A stretch of DNA of 5,247 nucleotides from Emcibacteraceae bacterium (GTDB lineage Bacteria; Pseudomonadota; Alphaproteobacteria; Sphingomonadales; Emcibacteraceae), in contig JAESUD010000123.1 in the NCBI GenBank assembly GCA_016763335.1, positions 1 through 5,247 of the forward strand, written 5' to 3'. Below the pieces are notes generated by a model, which ran no database searches, was not told the origin of the DNA, and saw only the letters and a program-made list of their open reading frames with translations. A program made the position numbers and the translations under genes. Positions 1 through 5,247 of this stretch are shown here, piece by piece (within the stretch, counting starts at the first letter, position 1; each line of letters begins with the position of its first letter).

Positions 1-320
1 CAGTTTGACCTTGATTTAAATGAAGTATCAAGAATTTATAATAACGGCAGTGTCATAGATTCGCGCCTAATAGGCTGGTTGCAAAACGCTTATAAAGAAG
101 AGGGCGTAGAATTAAATGCCATTTCAGGTGAAGTATCGCACAGCGGTGAAGGCCAGTGGACAATAGAAGAAGCAAAAGAAAAAAACATTGCCGTCCCTGT
201 TATTAAAGGATCACTGACTTTCGCATCGCATCACAAGGAAATCCAAGCTACACAGGACAAGTCGTTTCCGCACTAAGAAATCAATTTGGCGGTCATAGCG
301 TTAAGAAGAATGGTGAATAG
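1..320 (+). CDS. gnd: 6-phosphogluconate dehydrogenase, decarboxylating, short form (C-terminal part, frameshifted)
   Basis: This is the 3' end of a gene that begins before the window. Family members oxidatively decarboxylate 6-phosphogluconate to ribulose 5-phosphate in the cytoplasmic pentose phosphate pathway. Reading from base 1 in frame 1 gives 74 codons, including YNNGSVIDSRL and the ISGEVSHSGEGQW stretch; the SGEGxW pattern is typical of the short (about 300-330 residue) bacterial form. After the Phe codon at 220-222 this frame loses similarity and stops at 274-276. The expected C-terminus (SYTGQVVSALRNQFGGH) is instead in the frame starting at 222 and ends with TAG at 318-320. One extra T in the TTT run at 219-221 would restore a single frame to 320. 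I annotate the whole family-like span as one gene. It may be a sequencing or assembly error, or a real late frameshift. The family assignment is confident; functionality is uncertain. Confidence 0.85.
217..225 (+). other. Apparent single-base deletion (frameshift site) in gnd
   Basis: The sequence reads ACTTTCGCA. The family pattern here is Thr/Ala-Phe-Arg-(Ile/Leu)-Ala-Ser-Gln, which needs ACT TTT CGC, so one T appears to be missing from a short T run. Downstream, the frame from 222 keeps 32 sense codons with a convincing family C-terminus, so the loss looks recent or artefactual. Left uncorrected, the protein gains 17 unrelated residues and ends at 276. Confidence 0.8.
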
Positions 321-332
321 GGCTGATGTTTT

Positions 333-2255
333 TTAGTTGTGGGTAAGTAGTTGTTTTTGGATGGTTTGTTTATAAAGATCACTTTGTTTAAAGAAGTTAG
401 CGACTGCTTTTGATCCTTCAAGGGAAATGTGAAATCCATCCAAGCTATAGGGAACTTGTATTTCATTTTTTATATATGTACCGGATGGGTCAAATAAGCT
501 GGCTCTATCGATATAGAAAACATCACCGTACCTATCGGCATAATTTTTGAGAATTAAGTTGGTAGCTTTGGTTGGAGTGTCAGTTGTTTTTGGTATTTGC
601 TGTAACTCGAAATCTAAACCATTAAAATATGCCATCTGAAAACGCTTTAATACATTTGTGTCGTAATGGGTCGGTGCTGCCATAATGTAAACAGTCAGGC
701 CTTTTTCTCTTGCAAATTGCACAACATCAAAAACATCATTTTCAAACCCTCGTGAAAATACTGAAATCCATGACCCGGAAAGAATGATGAAATCATAATT
801 CAGAATATTTTCTTGAATATAATTTCTGTTTATTTTGCATTGCTCAAAAGCAGGGTGATCAGTTGTGAAAATAAAGGAATTGGTGAAACTCGGAAAGCAC
901 CAGTTCGTTGTTATTGAGCTAAGTGAAATATTATTTTCAGTGGCTATCTTATCCCACATTGGTTCGTAATGACCGGCGAAGCTATCACCGAAAAGTAACC
1001 CATGCGGTTTTTTTTCACTATTACCTAAAGTACAGGATAAAGCTTTATTTGAAACATCCAGTCCCGGATTTTCATCGATACTATAAAAACAATAACCATT
1101 ACCGATAGTGGGCATGATTTGTTCGGCGATAAAAGCGTTATATTGGTTGTTGGTGCGGCTTTTGATGCCCTCATTGACATTTACCGTGAAGCCCATAATA
1201 AGAACTGTGAAGACAAATAATATAGGTAAAGAGTATGGATTTTTGGCAGTATTTTTTTGGTTAAATAAGGTTTTATTCTTTTCAACATAGTTAAATGATA
1301 AATGGCCAAGTAAGAAAGAGAGGAGAATAGCAATTATCATATAGGTCATGTCGGTGCTTTTGCTGGCATAATTAAGTGAAATGACCAGCGGCCAATGCCA
1401 TAAATAAACTGAATATGAAATTTTACCTATCCACTGAGAGGCATGATTATTAAGTATAAAGCCTTTTTTATTCTGGCCTAGTATGACAAGAAAGGTGCCA
1501 AAAACGGGAACGAACGAAAAATACCCTGGCCAGAGGAGGTCTTCGGTAAAAAGAAAATAACTCAATAGGATTAAAGCAATGCCTGTATATTCTGATAATT
1601 TATTTATACGGGGAGTGAGTCTTAGAGGATAAAGAAAAGCAACCCCACCCAGTAGCATTTCCCACGCCCGCGCGGGTAACAAATAAAATGCTGCATCTGG
1701 CCGTTTAATGGTTATGACGATACAGAATAAAAAGCCTAGAACCACTAACGAAATTATGACGGGACGAATGGTTTTTAAGCTGAATAACTTGGCCATTATC
1801 GTCAAAAATACAGGGTATAATAGGTAAAACTGCCACTCAACAGATAATGACCATGTATGTAACAGCCATTTTTCTCTAGCGGTTTCATTAAAATAACCTA
1901 TTTCTGACCAGTAGAGAAAATTAGATATAAAGCTAATACTGCTCGCAGCATGAATTCCAAGTTGGGAATAATCTGATGGCGTTAAAAAAAACCAACCTAG
2001 TAACAGCAGGGTTGCACATAAAACAGCTAATGCCGGGATAATACGGTTGCACCGCGCGATATAGAAATTTTTGATGGAAAAAGTATTTTTTTCAAGCCGG
2101 CTAAAGATTATTGATGTCATTAAATAACCTGAGATAACAAAAAAGACATCAACGCCAACAAAACCACCTGGCAATATGTTTGGTGCAAAATGGAATATAA
2201 CAACAGCGACGACAGCCATCGCCCTTAATCCATTAATATCTTTTCTAAAATTCAT
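333..2255 (-). CDS. Membrane acyltransferase of the OafA/YrhL (acyltransferase 3) family with C-terminal SGNH domain
   Basis: The 640-residue product is an integral inner-membrane protein likely to transfer acyl (often acetyl) groups to a surface glycan such as O-antigen or capsule. Residues 1 to about 335 form the acyltransferase-3 domain, with about ten hydrophobic helices. It has the opening RKDINGLRAMAVV with His22, GGFVGVDVFFVISGY (30-44), FYIARCNRIIPA (64-75), LLHTWSLSVEWQFY (131-144) and YSVYLWHWPL (281-290). A further helix at about 343-360 leads to a probably periplasmic SGNH domain: block I GDSFAGH (423-429, Ser425), a GSW segment (494-496) and the D606/H609 pair in DGFH. Cys389, 408, 453 and 473 could form disulfides there. 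Length and domain order match O-antigen acyltransferases of this architecture. The ATG at 2253-2255 fits the family N-terminus, though no clear Shine-Dalgarno precedes it. The glycan target cannot be read from the neighbours; no polysaccharide genes are visible. Confidence 0.93.
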   Translation of the reverse strand: MNFRKDINGLRAMAVVAVVIFHFAPNILPGGFVGVDVFFVISGYLMTSIIFSRLEKNTFSIKNFYIARCNRIIPALAVLCATLLLLGWFFLTPSDYSQLGIHAASSISFISNFLYWSEIGYFNETAREKWLLHTWSLSVEWQFYLLYPVFLTIMAKLFSLKTIRPVIISLVVLGFLFCIVITIKRPDAAFYLLPARAWEMLLGGVAFLYPLRLTPRINKLSEYTGIALILLSYFLFTEDLLWPGYFSFVPVFGTFLVILGQNKKGFILNNHASQWIGKISYSVYLWHWPLVISLNYASKSTDMTYMIIAILLSFLLGHLSFNYVEKNKTLFNQKNTAKNPYSLPILFVFTVLIMGFTVNVNEGIKSRTNNQYNAFIAEQIMPTIGNGYCFYSIDENPGLDVSNKALSCTLGNSEKKPHGLLFGDSFAGHYEPMWDKIATENNISLSSITTNWCFPSFTNSFIFTTDHPAFEQCKINRNYIQENILNYDFIILSGSWISVFSRGFENDVFDVVQFAREKGLTVYIMAAPTHYDTNVLKRFQMAYFNGLDFELQQIPKTTDTPTKATNLILKNYADRYGDVFYIDRASLFDPSGTYIKNEIQVPYSLDGFHISLEGSKAVANFFKQSDLYKQTIQKQLLTHN

Positions 2256-2345
2256 TTATCTAAATTTATATCAATTAAAGTTGAAAAATTATTGAGTGCA
2301 TATACTCACTTATAATAGAAATGATTTAATTATTTATTGATTTAG
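2256..2345. other. AT-rich spacer between xthA and the acyltransferase gene
   Basis: These 90 bases separate two genes on the minus strand. The spacing is long enough for the acyltransferase gene to have its own promoter, but I see no convincing -35/-10 pair. No ribosome binding site is evident before the ATG at 2253-2255 (the minus strand reads TTTAGATAAATG). The only structure seen is the short inverted repeat at 2293-2308. Confidence 0.5.
2293..2308 (-). terminator. Weak hairpin downstream of xthA, possible terminator
   Basis: On the minus strand, TGAGT and ACTCA form a five-base-pair stem around ATATGC. ATAATTTTTC follows, a T-rich tail. The hairpin lies about 38 bases past the xthA stop, a sensible place for a terminator. 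The stem is short and not GC-rich, so it would be weak; it could equally be a small operator for the acyltransferase gene. Confidence 0.3.
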
Positions 2346-3116
2346 TCAAACATCAAGTTCGCACCAGATCGGGGTGTGGTCTGAGGGGCGCTCGCGGCCG
2401 CGGGGTGTGCGGTCGATATCACATTTTATGAGCTTATCGGCAGCTGTCGGGCTAAGCAAAAGGTGATCAATGCGTACGCCGTTGTCTTTTTGCCAGGCAC
2501 CAGCTTGATAATCCCAATATGTATAATTTGTGCCGCTGGGATAAAAAGCGCGCAGGGCATCGGTCAAGCCGAGGTTGAGCATTGTGAAATAACGGTCAAT
2601 AGTTTCTGGTTGGCATAGTGCATCATCAGCAAACCGTGCCATATCATAACAATCTTCATCCTTAGGGCAGACATTGTAATCACCGCCAAGCAGGAAATCT
2701 TCTTCGTCTTTTAGAAGTTCCTTCATCCGTTCAATAAGACGGTCCATCCAGGCAATTTTATAGTCAAACTTTGGTCCGGGAAATGGGTTGCCATTTGGTA
2801 AGTATATGGCACCAACGCGAACGGTATTAACTGTTGCTTCAATATATCTGGCTTGTTCATCCTCATCATCGCCGGGCAGGCCGCACATAACATCTTCTAT
2901 GGGATATTTAGAAAGGATCGCCACACCATTATAGGTTTTTTGTCCGTGGGTCGCGACGTTATAGCCGAGGTCTTCTATTTCTTCACGCGGGAAATTTTCG
3001 TCGATACATTTTAGTTCCTGTAACAGAACCACATCCGGTTTAAATTCACTAAGCCATTCAGTAACCCGAGGCAGCCGCGCTTTGATCGAATTTACGTTCC
3101 ATGAGGCAATTTTCAT
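2346..3116 (-). CDS. xthA: Exodeoxyribonuclease III / AP endonuclease
   Basis: The 256-residue protein belongs to the Mg-dependent exonuclease-endonuclease-phosphatase fold. Family members cut DNA at abasic sites in base-excision repair and remove nucleotides 3' to 5' from duplex DNA. Visible active-site motifs are KIASWNVNSIKARL (Asn7), LLQELK (Glu34), IYLPNGNP (Tyr105), GGDYNVCP (Asp146, Asn148), RIDHLL (Asp217, His218) and the closing PSDHTPIW (Asp246, His247). All expected catalytic positions are present and the length is normal. I chose the ATG at 3114-3116 because MKIASWNVNS is the family N-terminus; an upstream in-frame ATG at 3150-3152 would add 12 residues encoded inside erpA. The start lies only five bases after the erpA stop with no clear Shine-Dalgarno, which suggests co-transcription and translational coupling with erpA. 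Confidence 0.96.
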   Translation of the reverse strand: MKIASWNVNSIKARLPRVTEWLSEFKPDVVLLQELKCIDENFPREEIEDLGYNVATHGQKTYNGVAILSKYPIEDVMCGLPGDDEDEQARYIEATVNTVRVGAIYLPNGNPFPGPKFDYKIAWMDRLIERMKELLKDEEDFLLGGDYNVCPKDEDCYDMARFADDALCQPETIDRYFTMLNLGLTDALRAFYPSGTNYTYWDYQAGAWQKDNGVRIDHLLLSPTAADKLIKCDIDRTPRGRERPSDHTPIWCELDV

Positions 3117-3121
3117 AAAGT

Positions 3122-3463
3122 CTAAACCGCAAACGAGGAACCGCAGCCACAAGAAGCCGTGGCGTTAGGGTTTTTAACGACAAACATTGATCCGGCCAAT
3201 TCCTCGGTATAGTCAACTTCGGATCCCATAATATACATGATGGAAAGGCCATCAACCAGCATGGTTGCACCGTCTCTTTTGACCACAAGGTCATCGTCTT
3301 TTGCTTCGTCGACAAGGGCAAAGTCATATTGAAAACCACTGCATCCGCCACCATTGATGGTAATGCGAAATTTCAAGTTATCATTACCTTGACTTTCCAC
3401 GAGTGTATTAATGCGTTTTGCGGCATTTGCACTTAGTGTCACTGGTGAATTATCTTCTGTCAT
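3122..3463 (-). CDS. erpA: Iron-sulfur cluster insertion protein, A-type carrier (HesB/IscA family)
   Basis: The 113-residue cytoplasmic protein is an A-type carrier that receives Fe-S clusters from the assembly machinery and passes them to apo-enzymes. The three cluster-binding cysteines are in place: Cys41 in NGGGCSGFQYDF, and Cys105 and Cys107 in ASCGCGSSF near the C-terminus. ErpA is preferred over IscA or SufA because of the start (VTLSANAAKRI), the VDGLSIMYIMGSEVDY segment, and a standalone position beside dgt rather than within an isc or suf cluster; separating these paralogues by eye is not fully certain. The ATG at 3461-3463 has a good ribosome site upstream. It appears to be the first gene of an erpA-xthA unit, divergent from dgt. 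Confidence 0.93.
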   Translation of the reverse strand: MTEDNSPVTLSANAAKRINTLVESQGNDNLKFRITINGGGCSGFQYDFALVDEAKDDDLVVKRDGATMLVDGLSIMYIMGSEVDYTEELAGSMFVVKNPNATASCGCGSSFAV

Positions 3464-3471
3464 GCTACTTA

Positions 3472-3475
3472 TCCT
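3472..3475 (-). promoter_or_regulatory. Ribosome binding site of erpA
   Basis: On the minus strand AGGA lies eight bases before the erpA ATG (CAGGATAAGTAGCATG). It is the only clear Shine-Dalgarno sequence found before any start in the window, and it supports the chosen erpA start. Confidence 0.7.
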
Positions 3476-3483
3476 GAGTAATT

Positions 3484-3500
3484 AAACCTCTTTAGGGTTT
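3484..3500. repeat. Short inverted repeat in the erpA leader
   Basis: AAACC (3484-3488) and GGTTT (3496-3500) are perfect inverted arms around a seven-base centre. If the erpA -10 box at 3504-3509 is correct, transcription would start near 3497, so the repeat spans the start region. It could be an operator or a small leader hairpin; the arms are short enough to arise by chance. Confidence 0.3.
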
Positions 3501-3503
3501 CCT

Positions 3504-3535
3504 ATTATATGTATGTTATATGAATGAATTGTCAA
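3504..3535 (-). promoter_or_regulatory. Candidate erpA promoter
   Basis: On the minus strand a perfect TTGACA (3535-3530) is followed after 20 bases by a perfect TATAAT (3509-3504). Both hexamers match the sigma-70 consensus and sit a suitable distance (about 40 bases) before the erpA start. The 20-base spacer is longer than the optimal 17. That may mean a weaker promoter, an activator-dependent one, or use of a poorer -10 closer in. Confidence 0.5.
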
Positions 3536-3558
3536 TACCAATAGAAAATGATTATGAT
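3529..3558 (+). promoter_or_regulatory. Candidate dgt-argS promoter
   Basis: TTGTCA (3529-3534) and TATGAT (3553-3558), 18 bases apart, each match five of six positions of the sigma-70 hexamers. Transcription would begin near 3565, leaving a leader of about 38 bases before the dgt ATG. The -35 box overlaps the erpA -35 box on the other strand. Confidence 0.45.
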
Positions 3559-3562
3559 ATAA

Positions 3563-3578
3563 AATTATAAGCATAATT
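3563..3578. repeat. AT-rich inverted repeat in the dgt leader
   Basis: AATTAT (3563-3568) and ATAATT (3573-3578) are perfect inverted arms around AAGC, just after the predicted dgt -10 box. It could be an operator at the transcription start. The surrounding DNA is very AT-rich, so a chance match is quite possible. Confidence 0.25.
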
Positions 3579-3602
3579 ATATAATAAAAATGTGATCAAT
3601 AT

Positions 3603-4802
3603 ATGTCTGAATTTGAAATTTTTAAACCTGTCCCTCAATATGCACCATATGCACTAAATCCGGAAAAATTCCGGGGTCGACTATACGATGAAAAGGGAAC
3701 CACTACCCGTTCAGCATATCAACGCGATCGCGACCGGATTATCCATTCGGGTGCCTTTAGACGGCTGAAGCATAAAACACAGGTTTTCGTCCATCATGTC
3801 GGTGATTATTATAGGACGAGACTTACTCATTCGATTGAGGTGGCACAGATCGGCCGTAGCATTGCCAGAACCCTTGGCCTTAACGAAGATGTCACCGAGG
3901 CCTTGGCCTTGGCCCATGATTTCGGCCATCCACCATTTGGCCATGCGGGTGAAGAGGCGCTTGATAAAGCCATGCAACCATATGACGGATTTGATCATAA
4001 CGCGCAATCCCTTAGGGTAGTAACGAAACTGGAAAACAGATATGCTGGTTTTTCGGGACTTAACCTGACTTGGGATACGCTTGAGGGGCTCGCAAAGCAT
4101 AATGGCCCTTTATGTGAAAAAGGAGATTTTTCGGCTCTCCATGTTAATTTCAAAGAATATAATGATGCGCACGACTTAGAAATTCATACATTTGCCAGTG
4201 CAGAAGCGCAGGTTGCGGCTATTGCCGATGATATTGCTTATAATAGTCATGATGTTGCTGATGGTGTCAGGGCAGGGTTGATCACTTTTGAACAACTCGG
4301 GGAAGTGCCGCTTGTACATAATAATGTAAAAGAGGTGTTCGATACCCACGGCAAATTGGATAAAAGTCGTGAACAACATGAAATCATCCGAAGAATTATC
4401 GGGCAGATGATTAATGATGTCATAAAAAATAGTCGTAAAAACTTAAAAAGCTTACAGCCGGATAGTGTTGATGATATCCGAAATGCTGATAAAATGGTTA
4501 TTGGTTTTTCTGCTGAGATGAGAAATCAAGATAAAGCATTGAAAAAATTCTTAATGAAGAATATGTATCGTCACTATAAAGTGAACCGAATGTCTAGCAA
4601 AGCCAGAAGAGTGGTAGGCGATTTGTTTAATTTATATTTAAACGAGACGGACTGTTTACCAACTGATTGGCAAGAAGCCACTCAGGGTAAGGCGGCAATG
4701 GAACAGGCCAGATTGGTGGCTGATTTTATTGCCGGAATGACAGACCGGTTTGCATTACTTGAACATAAAAGATTATTTGATATATCGACATTTGAATTAT
4801 GA
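3603..4802 (+). CDS. dgt: Deoxyguanosinetriphosphate triphosphohydrolase-like protein (HD domain)
   Basis: The 399-residue cytoplasmic enzyme belongs to the dGTPase-like HD family, whose members hydrolyse dNTPs to the deoxynucleoside and triphosphate and so help control dNTP pools. The N-terminal signature is intact: RSAYQRDRDRIIHSGAFRRL (36-55), KHKTQVFV (57-64) and YRTRLTHSIEVAQI (70-83). The expected metal ligands are His76, His105-Asp106 in LAHDFGHPPFGHAGE, and Asp210 in the IADDIAYNSHDVADG stretch; DHNAQSLRVV (131-140) is also typical. The length fits the shorter, alphaproteobacterial-type form rather than the longer E. coli Dgt, so true substrate preference is uncertain. The ATG at 3603 gives the usual short lead-in before FRGRL; no Shine-Dalgarno is visible. 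The stop overlaps the argS start (ATGA), indicating one transcript. GC drops in the second half, but the family sequence continues without a break. Confidence 0.94.
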   Translation: MSEFEIFKPVPQYAPYALNPEKFRGRLYDEKGTTTRSAYQRDRDRIIHSGAFRRLKHKTQVFVHHVGDYYRTRLTHSIEVAQIGRSIARTLGLNEDVTEALALAHDFGHPPFGHAGEEALDKAMQPYDGFDHNAQSLRVVTKLENRYAGFSGLNLTWDTLEGLAKHNGPLCEKGDFSALHVNFKEYNDAHDLEIHTFASAEAQVAAIADDIAYNSHDVADGVRAGLITFEQLGEVPLVHNNVKEVFDTHGKLDKSREQHEIIRRIIGQMINDVIKNSRKNLKSLQPDSVDDIRNADKMVIGFSAEMRNQDKALKKFLMKNMYRHYKVNRMSSKARRVVGDLFNLYLNETDCLPTDWQEATQGKAAMEQARLVADFIAGMTDRFALLEHKRLFDISTFEL

Positions 4803-5247
4803 ATATTTTTAAAGACTTCCAAAAAAACATTAAAGACATTACCGCCTCTCTAGGTGAAAATGGTAAATTACCTGCGGATATGGACCTTTCCAATATCACC
4901 GCGGAAGCCCCCCGTGATACGAGCCACGGTGACATTGCCTCAAATGTCGCCATGGTGCTGGTAAAACAGGCTAAAATGAAACCGCGTGATATTGCCGCAT
5001 TAATCGCTGATGAATTACGCAAGATTGATAGTGTCACGGACGTTGAAATTGCCGGACCGGGATTTATCAATATCCGTCTTAAGGCATCATTTGTGCAAGA
5101 ACAGATTTTAAAAGTGCTTGAGCTTGGTACTGATTATGGCCGAAGCGATTATGGTAATAGTGAAAAGGTCAATGTTGAGTATGTATCGGTAAATCCAACG
5201 GGTCCGCTTCATGTTGGCCATTGCCGCGGTGCGGTATTTGGTGATGC
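4799..5247 (+). CDS. argS: Arginyl-tRNA synthetase (N-terminal part, cut by the window edge)
   Basis: This class I aminoacyl-tRNA synthetase charges tRNA-Arg with arginine in the cytoplasm. Only 149 complete codons are visible. Residues 1 to about 110 form the ArgS-specific N-terminal domain that contacts the tRNA, with AEAPRDTSHGDIASNVAM (35-52) and IAGPGFINIRL (84-94). Next comes the catalytic domain entry EYVSVNPTGPLHVGHCRGAV, carrying the HIGH-type signature HVGH at 138-141. The ATG at 4799-4801 overlaps the dgt stop by four bases and has no Shine-Dalgarno of its own, so translation is probably coupled to dgt. The KMSKS-type region and anticodon-binding domain lie beyond the right edge. 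I see no sign of damage in the visible part. Confidence 0.96.
   Translation, partial: MNIFKDFQKNIKDITASLGENGKLPADMDLSNITAEAPRDTSHGDIASNVAMVLVKQAKMKPRDIAALIADELRKIDSVTDVEIAGPGFINIRLKASFVQEQILKVLELGTDYGRSDYGNSEKVNVEYVSVNPTGPLHVGHCRGAVFGD

Noticed and set aside
321..334. T6 run just after the gnd stop as an intrinsic terminator
   Set aside because: No stable hairpin precedes it, and the run overlaps the acyltransferase stop codon.
923..1290. Two adjacent 60-codon open frames on the plus strand inside the acyltransferase gene
   Set aside because: They are antisense shadows of a gene with intact motifs on the minus strand.
3117..3152. Longer xthA start at 3152, adding 12 residues
   Set aside because: The added residues have no family similarity and lie inside the erpA coding region; MKIASWNVNS at 3116 is the typical N-terminus.
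3058..3354. 98-codon open frame on the minus strand across the erpA/xthA junction
   Set aside because: It overlaps both well-supported genes in another frame and has no recognisable domain.
3547..3568. Fur-like box in ATGATTATGATATAAAATTA
   Set aside because: One half resembles the Fur half-site but the other does not, and such AT-rich DNA gives partial matches easily.
3711..4100. 129-codon open frame antisense to dgt, and a 74-codon frame on the plus strand within dgt
   Set aside because: Both are out-of-frame readings of conserved dgt sequence with no start context or family features.
4726..5070. 114-codon open frame antisense to the dgt/argS junction
   Set aside because: It mirrors codons of argS, which is strongly supported by its motifs; no independent evidence.
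1..5247. Mobile elements, CRISPR arrays, tRNA/rRNA genes or a novel defence-like system
   Set aside because: No transposase or integrase motifs, no regularly spaced repeats and no tRNA-like structure were seen; nearly all bases belong to recognised genes.

Overview
The window reads as a stretch of ordinary bacterial chromosome, most likely from an alphaproteobacterium. The main reasons are the Dgt-like protein, which resembles the alphaproteobacterial form, and the order erpA, dgt, argS, which I recall as common in that class. The dgt and argS genes overlap by four bases (ATGA). No 16S gene or database comparison is available, so nothing finer than class is claimed. Base composition is uneven. 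Single 60-base rows that I counted by hand gave about 30% GC in the acyltransferase gene, about 52% in xthA, and 57% falling to 30% within dgt.

Layout from left to right. Bases 1-320 (+) are the 3' end of a short-form 6-phosphogluconate dehydrogenase gene. Its frame is broken by one apparently missing base near 219-222, and the family's C-terminus resumes in another frame. Bases 333-2255 (-) encode a 640-residue membrane acyltransferase with a C-terminal SGNH domain, probably a modifier of a surface glycan. It converges on the dehydrogenase gene. Bases 2256-2345 are an AT-rich spacer with a weak hairpin. Bases 2346-3116 (-) are xthA (exonuclease III) and 3122-3463 (-) are erpA (A-type Fe-S carrier), five bases apart and probably one erpA-xthA transcript. 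Bases 3464-3602 are an AT-rich divergent promoter region. Bases 3603-4802 (+) are the dGTPase-like HD hydrolase gene, overlapped by argS from 4799, which runs off the right edge just after its HIGH-type motif.

Most of the genes are housekeeping: sugar oxidation, Fe-S cluster delivery, base-excision repair, dNTP turnover and tRNA charging. Only the acyltransferase looks like an accessory, surface-modifying gene. I found no mobile element, CRISPR array, RNA gene or candidate new system. The two points most worth checking are the frameshift at the end of the dehydrogenase gene and the compact erpA/dgt promoter region, in which the two predicted -35 boxes overlap.
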